Source: Saprospiraceae bacterium (lineage in GTDB: Bacteria > Bacteroidota > Bacteroidia > Chitinophagales > Saprospiraceae). Taken from it: a stretch of 64,000 nucleotides of DNA. A program made the position numbers and the translations under genes. Below the pieces are notes generated by a model. It was not told where the DNA came from. It saw only the letters and a program-made list of their open reading frames with translations, and searched no databases. The stretch covers positions 1 to 64,000 of the forward strand of contig JALHQW010000004.1 of the NCBI GenBank assembly GCA_022841745.1, given 5' to 3'. Each line of letters starts with the position of its first letter. Position 1 is the stretch's first letter. Shown one piece after another: positions 25,284 through 34,070 of this stretch.

Positions 25284-26159
25284 ATGCAAACGACAAGCAA
25301 TGAAGAAGAAAGGATGAGCTTGCTGGATAAGATTTTAGGATTTATCCACCAATTTGTTGCCAGTTTACTCATGCACCGTACTGCGGTTGATTTCATACGG
25401 GAGCACAAGCCTTGGCGGGGCATGGATCGCCTTGGTTGGGTCGTTTGGGCGATGTTCATTGCAGGGGCAATGCTCAGCTATCAATATTTCCAGGATTTTT
25501 ATGGATTTATAAACGAAGCCCGCAACAGCCAAGAACCATTTTCTGCCAACTTGGCCGGGGCGATTTCAGGTGAGCGCTTCAAATGGGCCTTGGAAGGTGG
25601 CCGCAAGTACCTCGTGATGATTGTGATGGAATTGGTAGTGTTCTATTTCATCCAAAAAACCCTCGAAATACGCATTGGGCGTACCCCAGAACTCACCACG
25701 AAATCATTCATCAACGCCGAGGTGCGCATCTTCCAGGTAACCCTCTTGGCATGGGTACTTGAAACCATTGCCCGGGTTATTTTCGTGGACGTGGCCCTCG
25801 GTATCGTTGGCTTCGATTGGATGAAAAAACCAGTCGGCTTTCTCATACAGTGCTATTTCCTCGGCTATTCCATGATAGACAACTACCATGAATGCTTTGA
25901 TTTGAAAGTGAAAAACAGCGAGCGGCGCACCCGCAGCGTTGCCGTGGGAGTGGCAGTTGCTACGGGCCTCGTTGCGCAAGCATTGATGGTCATACCCGGT
26001 CTTGGGGCCGTCATTGCCACCATGCTCGGCGCAGTCACCGCCACCTTGGCCATGGAGCGGTTCGCCCCCGTCAGTGAAACAGAACACTTGGCCATCGTTG
26101 CTGAAAACGAGTCGAAGCACCGCAAGAAAAAGCAACCAACGCCCCCATTGCAAAGCTGA
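25284..26159 (+). CDS. Multi-pass membrane protein, EI24/CysZ-like
   Basis: A 291-residue protein with about five transmembrane segments (near 50-70, 108-128, 150-168, 180-200 and 220-255). The central FLGYSMIDNYHECFDLKVKN followed by a basic patch and a long Gly/Ala-rich hydrophobic stretch (IPGLGAVIATMLGAVTATLA) resembles the EI24/CysZ membrane family. The basic, hydrophilic tail is cytoplasmic. CysZ-type proteins handle sulfate, but no sulfur gene is nearby, so substrate assignment is not justified. An internal ATG (25314, MSLLDK) is an alternative start. Confidence 0.6.
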   Translation: MQTTSNEEERMSLLDKILGFIHQFVASLLMHRTAVDFIREHKPWRGMDRLGWVVWAMFIAGAMLSYQYFQDFYGFINEARNSQEPFSANLAGAISGERFKWALEGGRKYLVMIVMELVVFYFIQKTLEIRIGRTPELTTKSFINAEVRIFQVTLLAWVLETIARVIFVDVALGIVGFDWMKKPVGFLIQCYFLGYSMIDNYHECFDLKVKNSERRTRSVAVGVAVATGLVAQALMVIPGLGAVIATMLGAVTATLAMERFAPVSETEHLAIVAENESKHRKKKQPTPPLQS

Positions 26160-26245
26160 ACTCGTTCAAAAGTCGGCAAACGCCCCATCCTCGTCGAAGA
26201 AAAAGCAGCCGGGGCGAGAACTGGGCTTAGACTTGGGGAGTTTTT

Positions 26246-26366
26246 TAATGGTTTTCGGGTTTTCGGGTTTTCGGGTTTTCGGGTTTTAGGGTTTTAGGGT
26301 TTTGGAGTTGAGCACCTACCCCGAAAACCCCAAAACCCGAAAACCATTAAACCCCAAAACCATCAA
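26246..26366. repeat. Reiterated GGGTTTTCG spacer
   Basis: Five or more copies of GGTTTTCGG / GGTTTTAGG are followed by the complementary CCCGAAAACCCCAAAACC words, ending just before the next gene. The block can fold into a long stem and may terminate the upstream transcript. Confidence 0.65.
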
Positions 26367-26378
26367 TTCTACCAAACC

Positions 26379-27104
26379 ATGGAAGATTTCATAAAATCAG
26401 CAGCCGAAGGGCTAAAAAACAAAGTAATGAGCGACTTCAAAGACGTGAAACAAGAGCGTGAAAAACATGCCGAAACCATCGTGCGCAACCACGTGCTGTT
26501 CAGCATGGGTGCTGGCGCAATACCTGTGCCCGTGGCCGATGTGCTGGCCGTGAGTGCTTCGCAATTGGACATGATACGCCAGCTTTGCAAGGTGTATGAC
26601 ATAGACTTCAGCGAGACGCAGGGCAAAGCCATTGTTTCTGCCCTTACCGCCTCCACGCTCGCAAGGATAGGTGCGGCTAGCTTGGGTAAGTTGATACCTG
26701 TGGTCGGCACCTTTGTGAGTGGAGTTGCTAATGCCATCATGGCCGGGGCAAGCACCTATGCATTGGGACAGGTTTTCAAATCCCATTTCGACACGGGTGG
26801 CACCATCCTCGACTTCGACCCGGACAGGCTCAAGAAGCTCTACAAGGAGCAGTTCGAGAAGGGCAAGAAGGTAGCCGATGAGCTTAGGAAGCAGCAACAG
26901 GCCAAGCAAAAAGCCGAGGAAGCTGCTGCCCCGCCCACTGATTCAGAACTCGTGCCGGATGCCCCACCCGTTGCAGCCACACCTCCCAAAGATGCCAACG
27001 ACGCCGACATCATCACCCGCCTGAAAGAACTGGGCGAGCTGAAGGCCAACGGGATCATCACCGAAGAGGAATTTGAGAAGATGAAAAAAAGGTTGCTGAA
27101 ATAG
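26379..27104 (+). CDS. DUF697-family protein with C-terminal SHOCT motif
   Basis: A 241-residue protein. Residues about 25-150 match DUF697, a glycine- and alanine-rich membrane-associated helical domain often linked to small GTPases (HVLFSMGAGAIPVPVADVLA, ASLGKLIPVVGTFVSG). A charged linker follows with many Lys/Gln and Pro. The end (about 210-241, ITRLKELGELKANGIITEEE) is a SHOCT oligomerisation motif. It is probably peripheral or integral in the inner membrane. The same C-terminal motif occurs in the TM2 protein at 31374. No GTPase gene is adjacent. Confidence 0.75.
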   Translation: MEDFIKSAAEGLKNKVMSDFKDVKQEREKHAETIVRNHVLFSMGAGAIPVPVADVLAVSASQLDMIRQLCKVYDIDFSETQGKAIVSALTASTLARIGAASLGKLIPVVGTFVSGVANAIMAGASTYALGQVFKSHFDTGGTILDFDPDRLKKLYKEQFEKGKKVADELRKQQQAKQKAEEAAAPPTDSELVPDAPPVAATPPKDANDADIITRLKELGELKANGIITEEEFEKMKKRLLK

Positions 27105-27206
27105 GTATGAAGGTATGAGGTATGGAGGTATGCTTGGCTCCCAAGCCATACCTCATACCTCCATACTTCATACCTCCATACCTTCATACCTCCATACCTT
27201 CATACC
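27105..27206. terminator. Reiterated GGTATGA fold-back between convergent genes
   Basis: The left arm is AGGTATGAAGGTATGAGGTA onward, the apex is CTTGGCTCCCAAG, and the right arm repeats CATACCTCCATACCTT. The stem spans roughly 70 bases and lies between the convergent DUF697 gene and tsaD, so it can end both transcripts. Confidence 0.65.
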
Positions 27207-28202
27207 TCAAAACCTTGCTACGGGGGTAGCGTCCTGGCCGACGAATTCGCCGTTCAGGTATTTGTAGTAAGCCGTTACGGCAATCATCGCCGCATTGTCC
27301 GTGCAGAATTCGAAACGGGGAATGTAGGTGTTCCACCCTTCCTTCCTGCCCATTGCCTCCAGGCCAGCCCTTAGCCCGCTGTTGGCAGATACGCCACCTG
27401 CAATGGCAATTTCCCTGATGCCCGTCTGTTGCGCCGCTTTGCGGAATTTTTTCAATAAAATAGATACAATACGGGCCTGCACCGAGGAGCAAATGTCGGG
27501 TAAGTTCTCTTGGATGAAATTGGGGTTTGCCTTCGTTTTTTCTTTGATGAAATAAAGGATGGAGGTTTTCAGGCCACTGAAACTGAAATTGAGGCCGGCC
27601 ACCTGCGGTTCCGGGAAGTCAAAGACCGGTCGCCCTTGTTGTGCCAATTGGTCAATGACGGGGCCAGCGGGGTATTCGAGGCCAAGCATCTTGCCGGTCT
27701 TGTCAAAGGCTTCGCCAGCGGCATCGTCAATCGTTTCGCCGAGCAGTTCCATTTCGAGGTGTTTTTTCACCAGAACGATTTGAGTGTGGCCGCCACTTAC
27801 GGTCAGGCATAGGAACGGCAAGGCGGGCTTGGGGTCTTCGGCGAAATGCGCTAGCACGTGCGCCTGCATGTGGTGAACCTCAATAAGTGGCAAACCGAGA
27901 CTCAAGGCCATTGCCTTAGCAAACGACGCCCCCACGATGAGCGAGCCGATGAGGCCCGGCCCCTTGGTGAAGGCAATGGCGCTCAGCTCGTGCTTTTCCA
28001 CACCCGCATTGCGGAGCGCAAGGTCAACTACTGGCAAGATGTTCTCTTGATGCGCACGGGAAGCCACCTCCGGTACTACCCCGCCGTATTGCCGGTGTAC
28101 TGCCTGGCTGGCCACGATATTGCTCAGCACTGCCCCATCTCGCAGCACTGCAGCAGCGGTATCATCGCAAGAAGATTCGATGGCCAAAATAATTATGCTC
28201 AC
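27207..28202 (-). CDS. tsaD: tRNA N6-threonylcarbamoyladenosine transferase TsaD
   Basis: A 331-residue TsaD (Kae1/Gcp). With TsaB and TsaE it moves the threonylcarbamoyl group from its adenylate to A37 of ANN-reading tRNAs in the cytoplasm. Motifs are LAIESSCDDTAAAVL at the N-terminus, the metal pair His111/His115 in EVHHMQAHVLAHF, FLCLTVSGGHTQIVLV, and near the C-terminus EIAIAGGVSANSGLR and FCTDNAAMIAVTAYY. Length and motifs are normal. It is transcribed away from the bactofilin gene. Confidence 0.97.
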   Translation of the reverse strand: MSIIILAIESSCDDTAAAVLRDGAVLSNIVASQAVHRQYGGVVPEVASRAHQENILPVVDLALRNAGVEKHELSAIAFTKGPGLIGSLIVGASFAKAMALSLGLPLIEVHHMQAHVLAHFAEDPKPALPFLCLTVSGGHTQIVLVKKHLEMELLGETIDDAAGEAFDKTGKMLGLEYPAGPVIDQLAQQGRPVFDFPEPQVAGLNFSFSGLKTSILYFIKEKTKANPNFIQENLPDICSSVQARIVSILLKKFRKAAQQTGIREIAIAGGVSANSGLRAGLEAMGRKEGWNTYIPRFEFCTDNAAMIAVTAYYKYLNGEFVGQDATPVARF

Positions 28203-28440
28203 GCTGTAATTTCTTTTATTCGTTTTATTCTACTTTTATGCCCGAAATACAGCCAGAAAGGCAGCATGGACATTTGCTGCAAAATTACCTAACCACACAG
28301 AGGAACAAAAAAATAAAGAAGCCGCTAAAACTTGCTCCATGTTTGCGGAAGCGCAAATGATTGATTATCAATTTCTTGCCACAACATACCGGACAAAATT
28401 AGCGGCAAACCATTCAATAACTTTTCCAAAACGACACAAC

Positions 28441-28824
28441 ATGCTTGGTGCAAAATCGAAACAACCTGCCGAAAAGACCCTTACTGTGGTGGCAAATACT
28501 GCAAAAGACTCCCAAGACACCTGCGTTGTAGCAACTGGCACTTCTATCGAAGGCAAGTTTGCTGCCTCTGAAAACGTCAGGCTGGATGGCTTCCTAAAGG
28601 GTGAAGTCAAATGCTCCCAGCGCCTTGTGATGGGCGAGACCGGGCGGATAGAAGGCAGTATCCGCACAAAAGATGCCATCATTATGGGTAATATCGAAGG
28701 AGAGATAGTTGCTGAAGGCACACTTCACCTCAAAGGCACCGGCTTCATCAAGGGCAGCATCACCGCCAAGTACATGGTGGTGGACGAAGGCGCAAGGTAT
28801 GTGGGTGACTGCAAGATTGGGTAA
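28441..28824 (+). CDS. Bactofilin-type polymer-forming protein
   Basis: A 127-residue bactofilin. The beta-helix core spans about residues 28-125, with the repeating hydrophobic/Gly rungs IEGKFAASENVRLDGFLKGE, RIEGSIRTKDAIIMGNIEGE and HLKGTGFIKGSITAKYMVV. Bactofilins polymerise without nucleotide and scaffold cell shape or envelope machines. The start at 28441 is chosen because the frame upstream (from 28339) encodes no family sequence and is separated by a plausible leader. The short disordered N-terminus is usual for the family. Confidence 0.9.
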   Translation: MLGAKSKQPAEKTLTVVANTAKDSQDTCVVATGTSIEGKFAASENVRLDGFLKGEVKCSQRLVMGETGRIEGSIRTKDAIIMGNIEGEIVAEGTLHLKGTGFIKGSITAKYMVVDEGARYVGDCKIG

Positions 28825-29064
28825 GTGCTGAAGGTTTATGGGGTATTTTGCCCTTGTTTCCAAAAAAAAATCATTTTGTTGCACCAAAACCCAGCTGCTT
28901 CGCATCTAACGCAAGGCGTCAGCCTTGCGACCTATAATGGTGGGCAGTTGCTTTCGCAGAAATTTCATTTATCGCCTTGTGAAACCGGATGATTCCTTAA
29001 AATTGCACTCTCAAAAGCCATACAGTTAAAAAAAACTTCTAACATTGCATCAAAACAGACCGGA

Positions 29065-29649
29065 ATGAAAAAGAGAACGATTTTCAACGCATTGATGTTC
29101 CTGCTAATCCTTGGCCTTGGCTATGTCCTATACACCCAGATTCAGGAACCGATTGCCTTCCAGAACATGAAGGATGAGCGGGAAAAGGCCGTAATTGACA
29201 AACTCGTAAAAATCCGCAAGGCTCAGGAAGCCTACCGTGGCGTTACGGGCAAGTTCGCTGGCTCCTTTGAAGAACTCACCAATACGCTCAAAACGGGAAG
29301 GTTCGTCATCGTGAACATCAAAGGTGATGCCGACGACATCAACAACCAAATAATCACCTACGATACTTCTTATGTCAATGCCATTGACTCTATTAGGACG
29401 ATGGGCATTGAATTGGAGGGCATTGATGCTGTTCCGTTTGGCGACGGTGCCAAGTTTGACATAAAGGCAGATACCGCTACTTACCAGCAAGCTTTGGTGG
29501 ACGTGGTTGAAGTGGGCACGACCTATGGCACTTTCATGGCGCAGTTCAGCGACCCAAAATACAAGAAGTATGATGAAAAATATGACCCCAAAAAGAAGAT
29601 CAAGTTTGGCGACTTGAGCAGACCACTTTTAACAGGTACCTGGGAGTGA
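29065..29649 (+). CDS. Single-pass membrane protein of unknown function
   Basis: A 194-residue protein with an N-terminal transmembrane helix (about 8-26, NALMFLLILGLGYVLYTQI). A helix follows with VIDKLVKIRKAQEAYRGVTG, which recalls the region after the membrane helix in type IV pilin-like proteins, where a helical stem is followed by sheet. No prepilin cleavage site (GFTLIE) is seen. The gene overlaps the next one by four bases, so the two are translationally coupled; that partner is an actin-fold, PilM-like protein. A membrane scaffold role is inferred only from this pairing. Confidence 0.65.
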   Translation: MKKRTIFNALMFLLILGLGYVLYTQIQEPIAFQNMKDEREKAVIDKLVKIRKAQEAYRGVTGKFAGSFEELTNTLKTGRFVIVNIKGDADDINNQIITYDTSYVNAIDSIRTMGIELEGIDAVPFGDGAKFDIKADTATYQQALVDVVEVGTTYGTFMAQFSDPKYKKYDEKYDPKKKIKFGDLSRPLLTGTWE

Positions 29650-30500
29650 ACTACGATATCCTTGAATCTGGTTTCAACAAGAAATTATCAACTGCCTACC
29701 AGCTGTCCATCCTGATCGGGATGGACAGCTTGGTTTATTTCGCATTTGATACCAATAACAACGAAGCCCTGTTGTTGCGGTCGGTACCGTATGTTCAAGT
29801 GCCGGGCACGGCCAATTTCAACCTTACCGAAGAGCTAAAGAAGATTTTTTCGAGGGAAGACCTGCTCACCTACCTTTTCCGCAGGGTAAAAATCACCATG
29901 CCCGACATTCAGCCAGTGTTGGTACCTGCCCGGCTCTACAACGAGTATGAAAAAACGACCTATTTCAATGAGTTGATGGCCGATGGCAAGGGCGAAGGCA
30001 TCCATAACGATGAAGTGGAGGAGCTTGCACTCCAAATCCTATACCCCACCGACCCCACATTAATGTCCGTGCTGAAAAAACAGTTCCCGACCGCCAAGTT
30101 TTACAACAACGCCACGCCCTACCTCCTTGGTTGCCGCAAAGTTGCCGATGAGGAGCGGGCAAAGAACCTTTTCATCCATTTCACCCAGAACAATATCTAC
30201 ATCGCCCTCTTCGAGAAAAAGAACCTTCAGTTCTTCAATACTTTTAGCTACCAAACGGCTGGCGACGTACTTTACTACGTGTTGTTGACCTACAACCAGC
30301 ACAATCTCGACCCAGCACAACAGCCCCTGAACATCTCCGGACAATTGCTGAACAATGCCGAGATCTACAGGACCTTGTTCCGCTATATCGGCGAACTGAA
30401 GTTCGTAGAGTTCCCAAGTTTCATGCAGTTTAGTCGAAAATTCAGCGACGTGCCACAGCACTTCTTTTTTGACCTCTACTCCTTTGCACTTTGCAAATGA
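29646..30500 (+). CDS. DUF3822 family, actin-fold PilM-like protein
   Basis: A 284-residue protein of the Bacteroidota family DUF3822. It starts at a GTG that overlaps the previous stop (GTGA at 29646-29649). Family marks are QLSILIGMDSLVYFAFD near the start and an RNase H/actin-like second half (NIYIALFEKKNLQFFNTFSY, DVLYYVLLTYNQHNLDP). The fold resembles PilM/FtsA, but no clear ATP-binding glycine signature is visible, so nucleotide binding is uncertain. It sits upstream of rsmD, a common neighbour in this phylum. Confidence 0.8.
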   Translation: MNYDILESGFNKKLSTAYQLSILIGMDSLVYFAFDTNNNEALLLRSVPYVQVPGTANFNLTEELKKIFSREDLLTYLFRRVKITMPDIQPVLVPARLYNEYEKTTYFNELMADGKGEGIHNDEVEELALQILYPTDPTLMSVLKKQFPTAKFYNNATPYLLGCRKVADEERAKNLFIHFTQNNIYIALFEKKNLQFFNTFSYQTAGDVLYYVLLTYNQHNLDPAQQPLNISGQLLNNAEIYRTLFRYIGELKFVEFPSFMQFSRKFSDVPQHFFFDLYSFALCK

Positions 30501-30560
30501 TTCGATTTCAGATTGGCCGCCGCTAATCCGCTAATCCGCAATCCCAAATCCGCAATTCGT

Positions 30561-31118
30561 ATGCGTATCATCTCCGGCAAGTTCAAAGGCCGCCGCTTCA
30601 ACCCACCCGCCGACAAGTGGCCCACCCGACCTACGACCGACATGGCCAAGGAAGGGCTGTTCAACATCCTGCAACATGCATTGGACTTTGAATCACTGAA
30701 AGTGCTCGACCTTTTCGGCGGCACGGGCAGCCACAGCTACGAGTTCATTAGCCGGGGCTGCGAGGACGTGACCTATGTGGACAAGTTCCCTGCTTGCGCA
30801 AAATTTGTGGAACAGGTTGCGAAGCAGCTTGATATCCAACAATTTTTAAAAATAGTGAATGCCGACGTGTTCCGTTTCATTGAGCGGTCGGTGGTTCAGT
30901 ACGACTTCATCTTTGCCGACCCGCCCTTTCAGATGCCAGCCATTGACACGCTGCCCAACCTTGTTTTTGAAAAAAACATGCTAAGCCCCGGCGGTTGGTT
31001 CGTGCTGGAGCACAATGGGCTGCACGACTTCGAGACTCATCCACGCTTCACGCAACAGCGGCATTATGGAAGCACTTATTTCAGTTTCTTTGAAATGCCA
31101 GCGGTGGAAGGAGCCTAA
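30561..31118 (+). CDS. rsmD: 16S rRNA (guanine966-N2)-methyltransferase RsmD
   Basis: A 185-residue SAM-dependent methyltransferase. The start at 30561 is set by the family opening MRIISGKFKGRRF; frames further upstream only add spacer words. Motif I is LDLFGGTGSHSYEFISRG and the catalytic motif is FIFADPPFQM (DPPF). The substrate-loop residues RPTTDMAKEGLFNIL are typical of RsmD. It modifies G966 of 16S rRNA during 30S assembly. Length and motifs are normal. Confidence 0.95.
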   Translation: MRIISGKFKGRRFNPPADKWPTRPTTDMAKEGLFNILQHALDFESLKVLDLFGGTGSHSYEFISRGCEDVTYVDKFPACAKFVEQVAKQLDIQQFLKIVNADVFRFIERSVVQYDFIFADPPFQMPAIDTLPNLVFEKNMLSPGGWFVLEHNGLHDFETHPRFTQQRHYGSTYFSFFEMPAVEGA

Positions 31119-31373
31119 TCATGGACGTAGCCCGTGATATTTTGGACAAACTCGATTTATCGTCAACGCAGAAACCACTAACTTGCTGGTCAATTGACAA
31201 TGGTTCGGGAAGTTTTAAGGTTCTATGGTTTTCGGGATTTGGGGCAAAACCTAACCGTAAATCATTTTTGACAAGGTTGGAAAAGCAACCTATCTTTTCA
31301 AAAACGGCTACTGTGCCGCAACCTTAGAACCCGAAAACCCGAAAAATTCACGAACCATTGATTGAATAAGTCT

Positions 31374-32162
31374 ATGAAAAACAAGACCACTGCCGGAATC
31401 TTTGCCCTGCTATTTGGCCCGTTTGGGTTGCACCGCTTTTACCTTGGTGACCAAAAAATGGGTAAGCTTTATGCCATTGCCACTGCATTTTTGTTCTTCG
31501 CTTCTTTTAAGATAAACGCTCCTATTGTCTTCATCATGGGCATAGTGTCATTCATTGATGCCATGCTGCTTTTCTCGATGGACAGGGAAGAGTTCAACGA
31601 AAAATACAACCAACGATTCCTGAATCGCCCTAAATATACCACAGAACCAGCACCCCGGCAGCAGCCTAAACAAGTGCCCGTGACCGCTGATGCCCCAAAC
31701 CCTTGGAAGGCCACTGGCATCCAAAAGTTCAAGGACTACGATTATGATGCAGCGTTGGAAGATTTTAAAAAATCGCTTACCGTCAAGTTCGATGACCCCG
31801 CCGTGCACTTCAACCTCGCCTGCTGCTATTCCCTGAATGAGCGACCCGATCCGGCATTTTTTCACCTCACCAAGGCGGTGCATTTCGGCTTTGTTGACTT
31901 CGATAAAATCGAAAAGCACGAATCACTGGCATACCTGCGCACCCTACCTGAGTTCAAGGAGTTTGTGAAAAAAGGCTACCAACTGCATAGCTCCGCCCCA
32001 GCCAAACAGGATAAAGAACTGGTCTTATCTGCGCAAAAAACTGCCAAAGAAGAACAGCCATCACTGCTCGAACAAATCAAGCGGCTGAGCGAACTGCGGG
32101 AGCAAGGTCTATTGACCGAAGAAGAATTCAATGGGATGCGATCGGAGGTGCTTAGAGGGTGA
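31374..32162 (+). CDS. TM2-domain protein with TPR-like and SHOCT segments
   Basis: A 262-residue protein. The N-terminal TM2 domain (about 1-70) has LLFGPFGLHRFYLGDQKMGK and two membrane helices. A basic/Pro-rich linker follows. A TPR-like part covers about 110-190 (KDYDYDAALEDFKKSLTVKF, VHFNLACCYSLNERPDPAFF), and a C-terminal SHOCT motif about 235-262 (LSELREQGLLTEEEFNGMRS). The ATG at 31374 is used, since a TTG four codons upstream only adds NKS. The function is unknown; architecture suggests an inner-membrane protein that oligomerises in the cytoplasm. Confidence 0.8.
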   Translation: MKNKTTAGIFALLFGPFGLHRFYLGDQKMGKLYAIATAFLFFASFKINAPIVFIMGIVSFIDAMLLFSMDREEFNEKYNQRFLNRPKYTTEPAPRQQPKQVPVTADAPNPWKATGIQKFKDYDYDAALEDFKKSLTVKFDDPAVHFNLACCYSLNERPDPAFFHLTKAVHFGFVDFDKIEKHESLAYLRTLPEFKEFVKKGYQLHSSAPAKQDKELVLSAQKTAKEEQPSLLEQIKRLSELREQGLLTEEEFNGMRSEVLRG

Positions 32163-32279
32163 GAAGAGAGAGGGTGAGCGGGTGAGAGGGTGAGAGGAGA
32201 GAGTGGGAAAAGTGAGAGGGTGAGAGGACGCATTGGTTCTCTCACCCTCTCACTTTTCTAACCCTCTCACTCTCTATTT
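32163..32279. terminator. Reiterated GGGTGAGAG fold-back between convergent genes
   Basis: Repeated GGGTGAGAGG words on the left and CTCTCACCCTCTCAC words on the right meet at GGACGCATTGG. The block fills the whole spacer between the convergent TM2 and nucleotidyltransferase-flippase genes. Confidence 0.65.
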
Positions 32280-34070
32280 TCAAACTCGGCTCAATGACAG
32301 CTTCTTTGCCACCATGACAGTGGCATGAAGGGCAACGCCTAACAGCGCCCAGAAGATGACGCTGGCACGGCGCACGATGCTGAACGAAATGATAAGGGCG
32401 GCTGGATAGCCCAGGATGGTCAATGCAGAGGCAATGCCCAATTCGTTGACACCGAGGCCAGCAGGCATAAAGAATACGGAAGCACTGACCGCTATTGCGC
32501 CAGCGATGGTAATGATATCCGCCATGCTGGGGTCGAATCCAAGGATAACAAAAATGGCGTACATCTCCACAAGGCTAAAGATGCGGCTGACAAACTTCCA
32601 GCCTGTGGCAGCAAAGAAACGGCCTGTCGGGATGGGTTCGTTGCGGTACTCTTCCAGCATCTTGAATTTCTTCAGCACAAAGCCCACCGCCTTGGAAGGA
32701 GCATGGGAGAGTGCCAGCCAAATAATGCCAAAACTCGCAGCATAATGCACTGCTGCCAAAACGGCCACAGTGGTGAACACTGCACTTTTCATTTCCACCA
32801 AAACTAACGTGAACGTTAGGCAAACAGCGGCAAACAACATCCCAGTGATGGCCCGGATGAGCCGCTCAACCACCACTGCACGGCTGGCCGTGTGCAGGTC
32901 TAGCCAGTTGGTCATGTGCTGGATGCGGTAAGGCTCCCCGCCAACCGATGCCAAAGGCAGTATCGTATTGTAGGCCTCCCCGGTGATGTTGTTGTAAAGC
33001 AAATCAACGAAAGGCACTTTGTTTCGGATCAAGGTGCTGGTGCAAAGCGTATTGGTAACAATCCAGAGGATGGCCACAGAGAACACGAGGAACACTTTGC
33101 CGCCAATCAGCGACAACGATTCGGTCACCAAGTCAATCGGCACATAAAACAGGAGGGCAGCGATGATGCCCAAGCCCAACAGGTAAGGAATGGCCTTTTT
33201 TGTTTTCTTCGAAAACAGCTTTTTGGGTTTCACGGCCTTAACGATGGTTGCCTCCGGCAAAAGGGCAGCTGCTTCGGGCGTTGGAAACATCAGCTTCAAC
33301 CGGCGCTCGGCTTCGTCCCGCATATTGGGGTCGTCCACGTCCTGCCACTGGGCGTTGTCTAGGACCACGGCACGCACGCCGTCGCCATCAATGAAGTGCT
33401 GAATGATGCCACTTACGGAGTGCGCCCCTTGTTCGGCTTTTTCGGCAATGATGCTTCCATAGCCTTTGGGGAAGTAGAAAAGCCCTGTGTCCACGAGGTC
33501 GTACTCCTTGATCTCCTTGCCAATGTTGTGAATGAAACCGTTCCGGCTGGCAACTTTGGTAGCATCGTCCATGTCGAAGACATTCTCGAGGTCGGCATCG
33601 CAGGCAAGTGCTGGCAGTTCGGGGGCTTGTTTTGTTTTTTGGATAAAATCCCGCACGGTGTCCGGCGAGAAGATATGGTCGGACATGGTGAGCAGGAAAG
33701 CCTCGCTGAACCCAGCAGCACCAGCAGCGAAAGTGACGCCATTGCCAAGCTCGTAGTTTTCGCACTCAACGTACTCAATATCAATGCTTTGCAGCCGCTC
33801 GATGCTTTTCATTTCAGGCACCACTTGGTCTTTGTAGGCCCCCACGACGATGCGGAAATGGCGGACGCCCGTTTCATGGAGCGTCAGGATGGCCCTTTCG
33901 AGGAGGCGGAGCCCACCGAGGTTCATCAACACCTTGGGCTTCAAAACGCCCTTCTCCCGAAAACGGGAACTCTTCCCTGCGGCCAAAATGACGGCGTGGC
34001 GAATTGGCTTTTGGTTATCGGCCGAATTTTTCTTTGGAGAATCAATGACTGATTGTAAGGCAGAATTCAT
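32280..34070 (-). CDS. Nucleotidyltransferase fused to flippase-like membrane domain
   Basis: A 596-residue fusion. The N-terminal half (about 22-260) is a sugar/inositol-phosphate nucleotidyltransferase with AVILAAGKSSRF (P-loop), GVLKPKVLMNLGG and TMSDHIF (metal Asp), close to CTP:inositol-1-phosphate cytidylyltransferases. The C-terminal half (about 300-590) has about eight membrane helices and the UPF0104/lysylphosphatidylglycerol-synthase-TM motifs ILPLASVGGEPYRI and FFMPAGLGVNELGIASALTI. In the known DIPP/inositol enzymes the nucleotidyltransferase is instead fused to a CDP-alcohol phosphatidyltransferase. This combination suggests synthesis and transbilayer movement of a nucleotide-activated polar lipid head group. 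That role is inference. Confidence 0.8.
   Translation of the reverse strand: MNSALQSVIDSPKKNSADNQKPIRHAVILAAGKSSRFREKGVLKPKVLMNLGGLRLLERAILTLHETGVRHFRIVVGAYKDQVVPEMKSIERLQSIDIEYVECENYELGNGVTFAAGAAGFSEAFLLTMSDHIFSPDTVRDFIQKTKQAPELPALACDADLENVFDMDDATKVASRNGFIHNIGKEIKEYDLVDTGLFYFPKGYGSIIAEKAEQGAHSVSGIIQHFIDGDGVRAVVLDNAQWQDVDDPNMRDEAERRLKLMFPTPEAAALLPEATIVKAVKPKKLFSKKTKKAIPYLLGLGIIAALLFYVPIDLVTESLSLIGGKVFLVFSVAILWIVTNTLCTSTLIRNKVPFVDLLYNNITGEAYNTILPLASVGGEPYRIQHMTNWLDLHTASRAVVVERLIRAITGMLFAAVCLTFTLVLVEMKSAVFTTVAVLAAVHYAASFGIIWLALSHAPSKAVGFVLKKFKMLEEYRNEPIPTGRFFAATGWKFVSRIFSLVEMYAIFVILGFDPSMADIITIAGAIAVSASVFFMPAGLGVNELGIASALTILGYPAALIISFSIVRRASVIFWALLGVALHATVMVAKKLSLSRV

Noticed and set aside
31121-31327. 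Small plus-strand frame after rsmD
   Set aside because: It overlaps the reiterated GGTTTTCGGG-type spacer and has no protein-like pattern beyond its first 18 codons.
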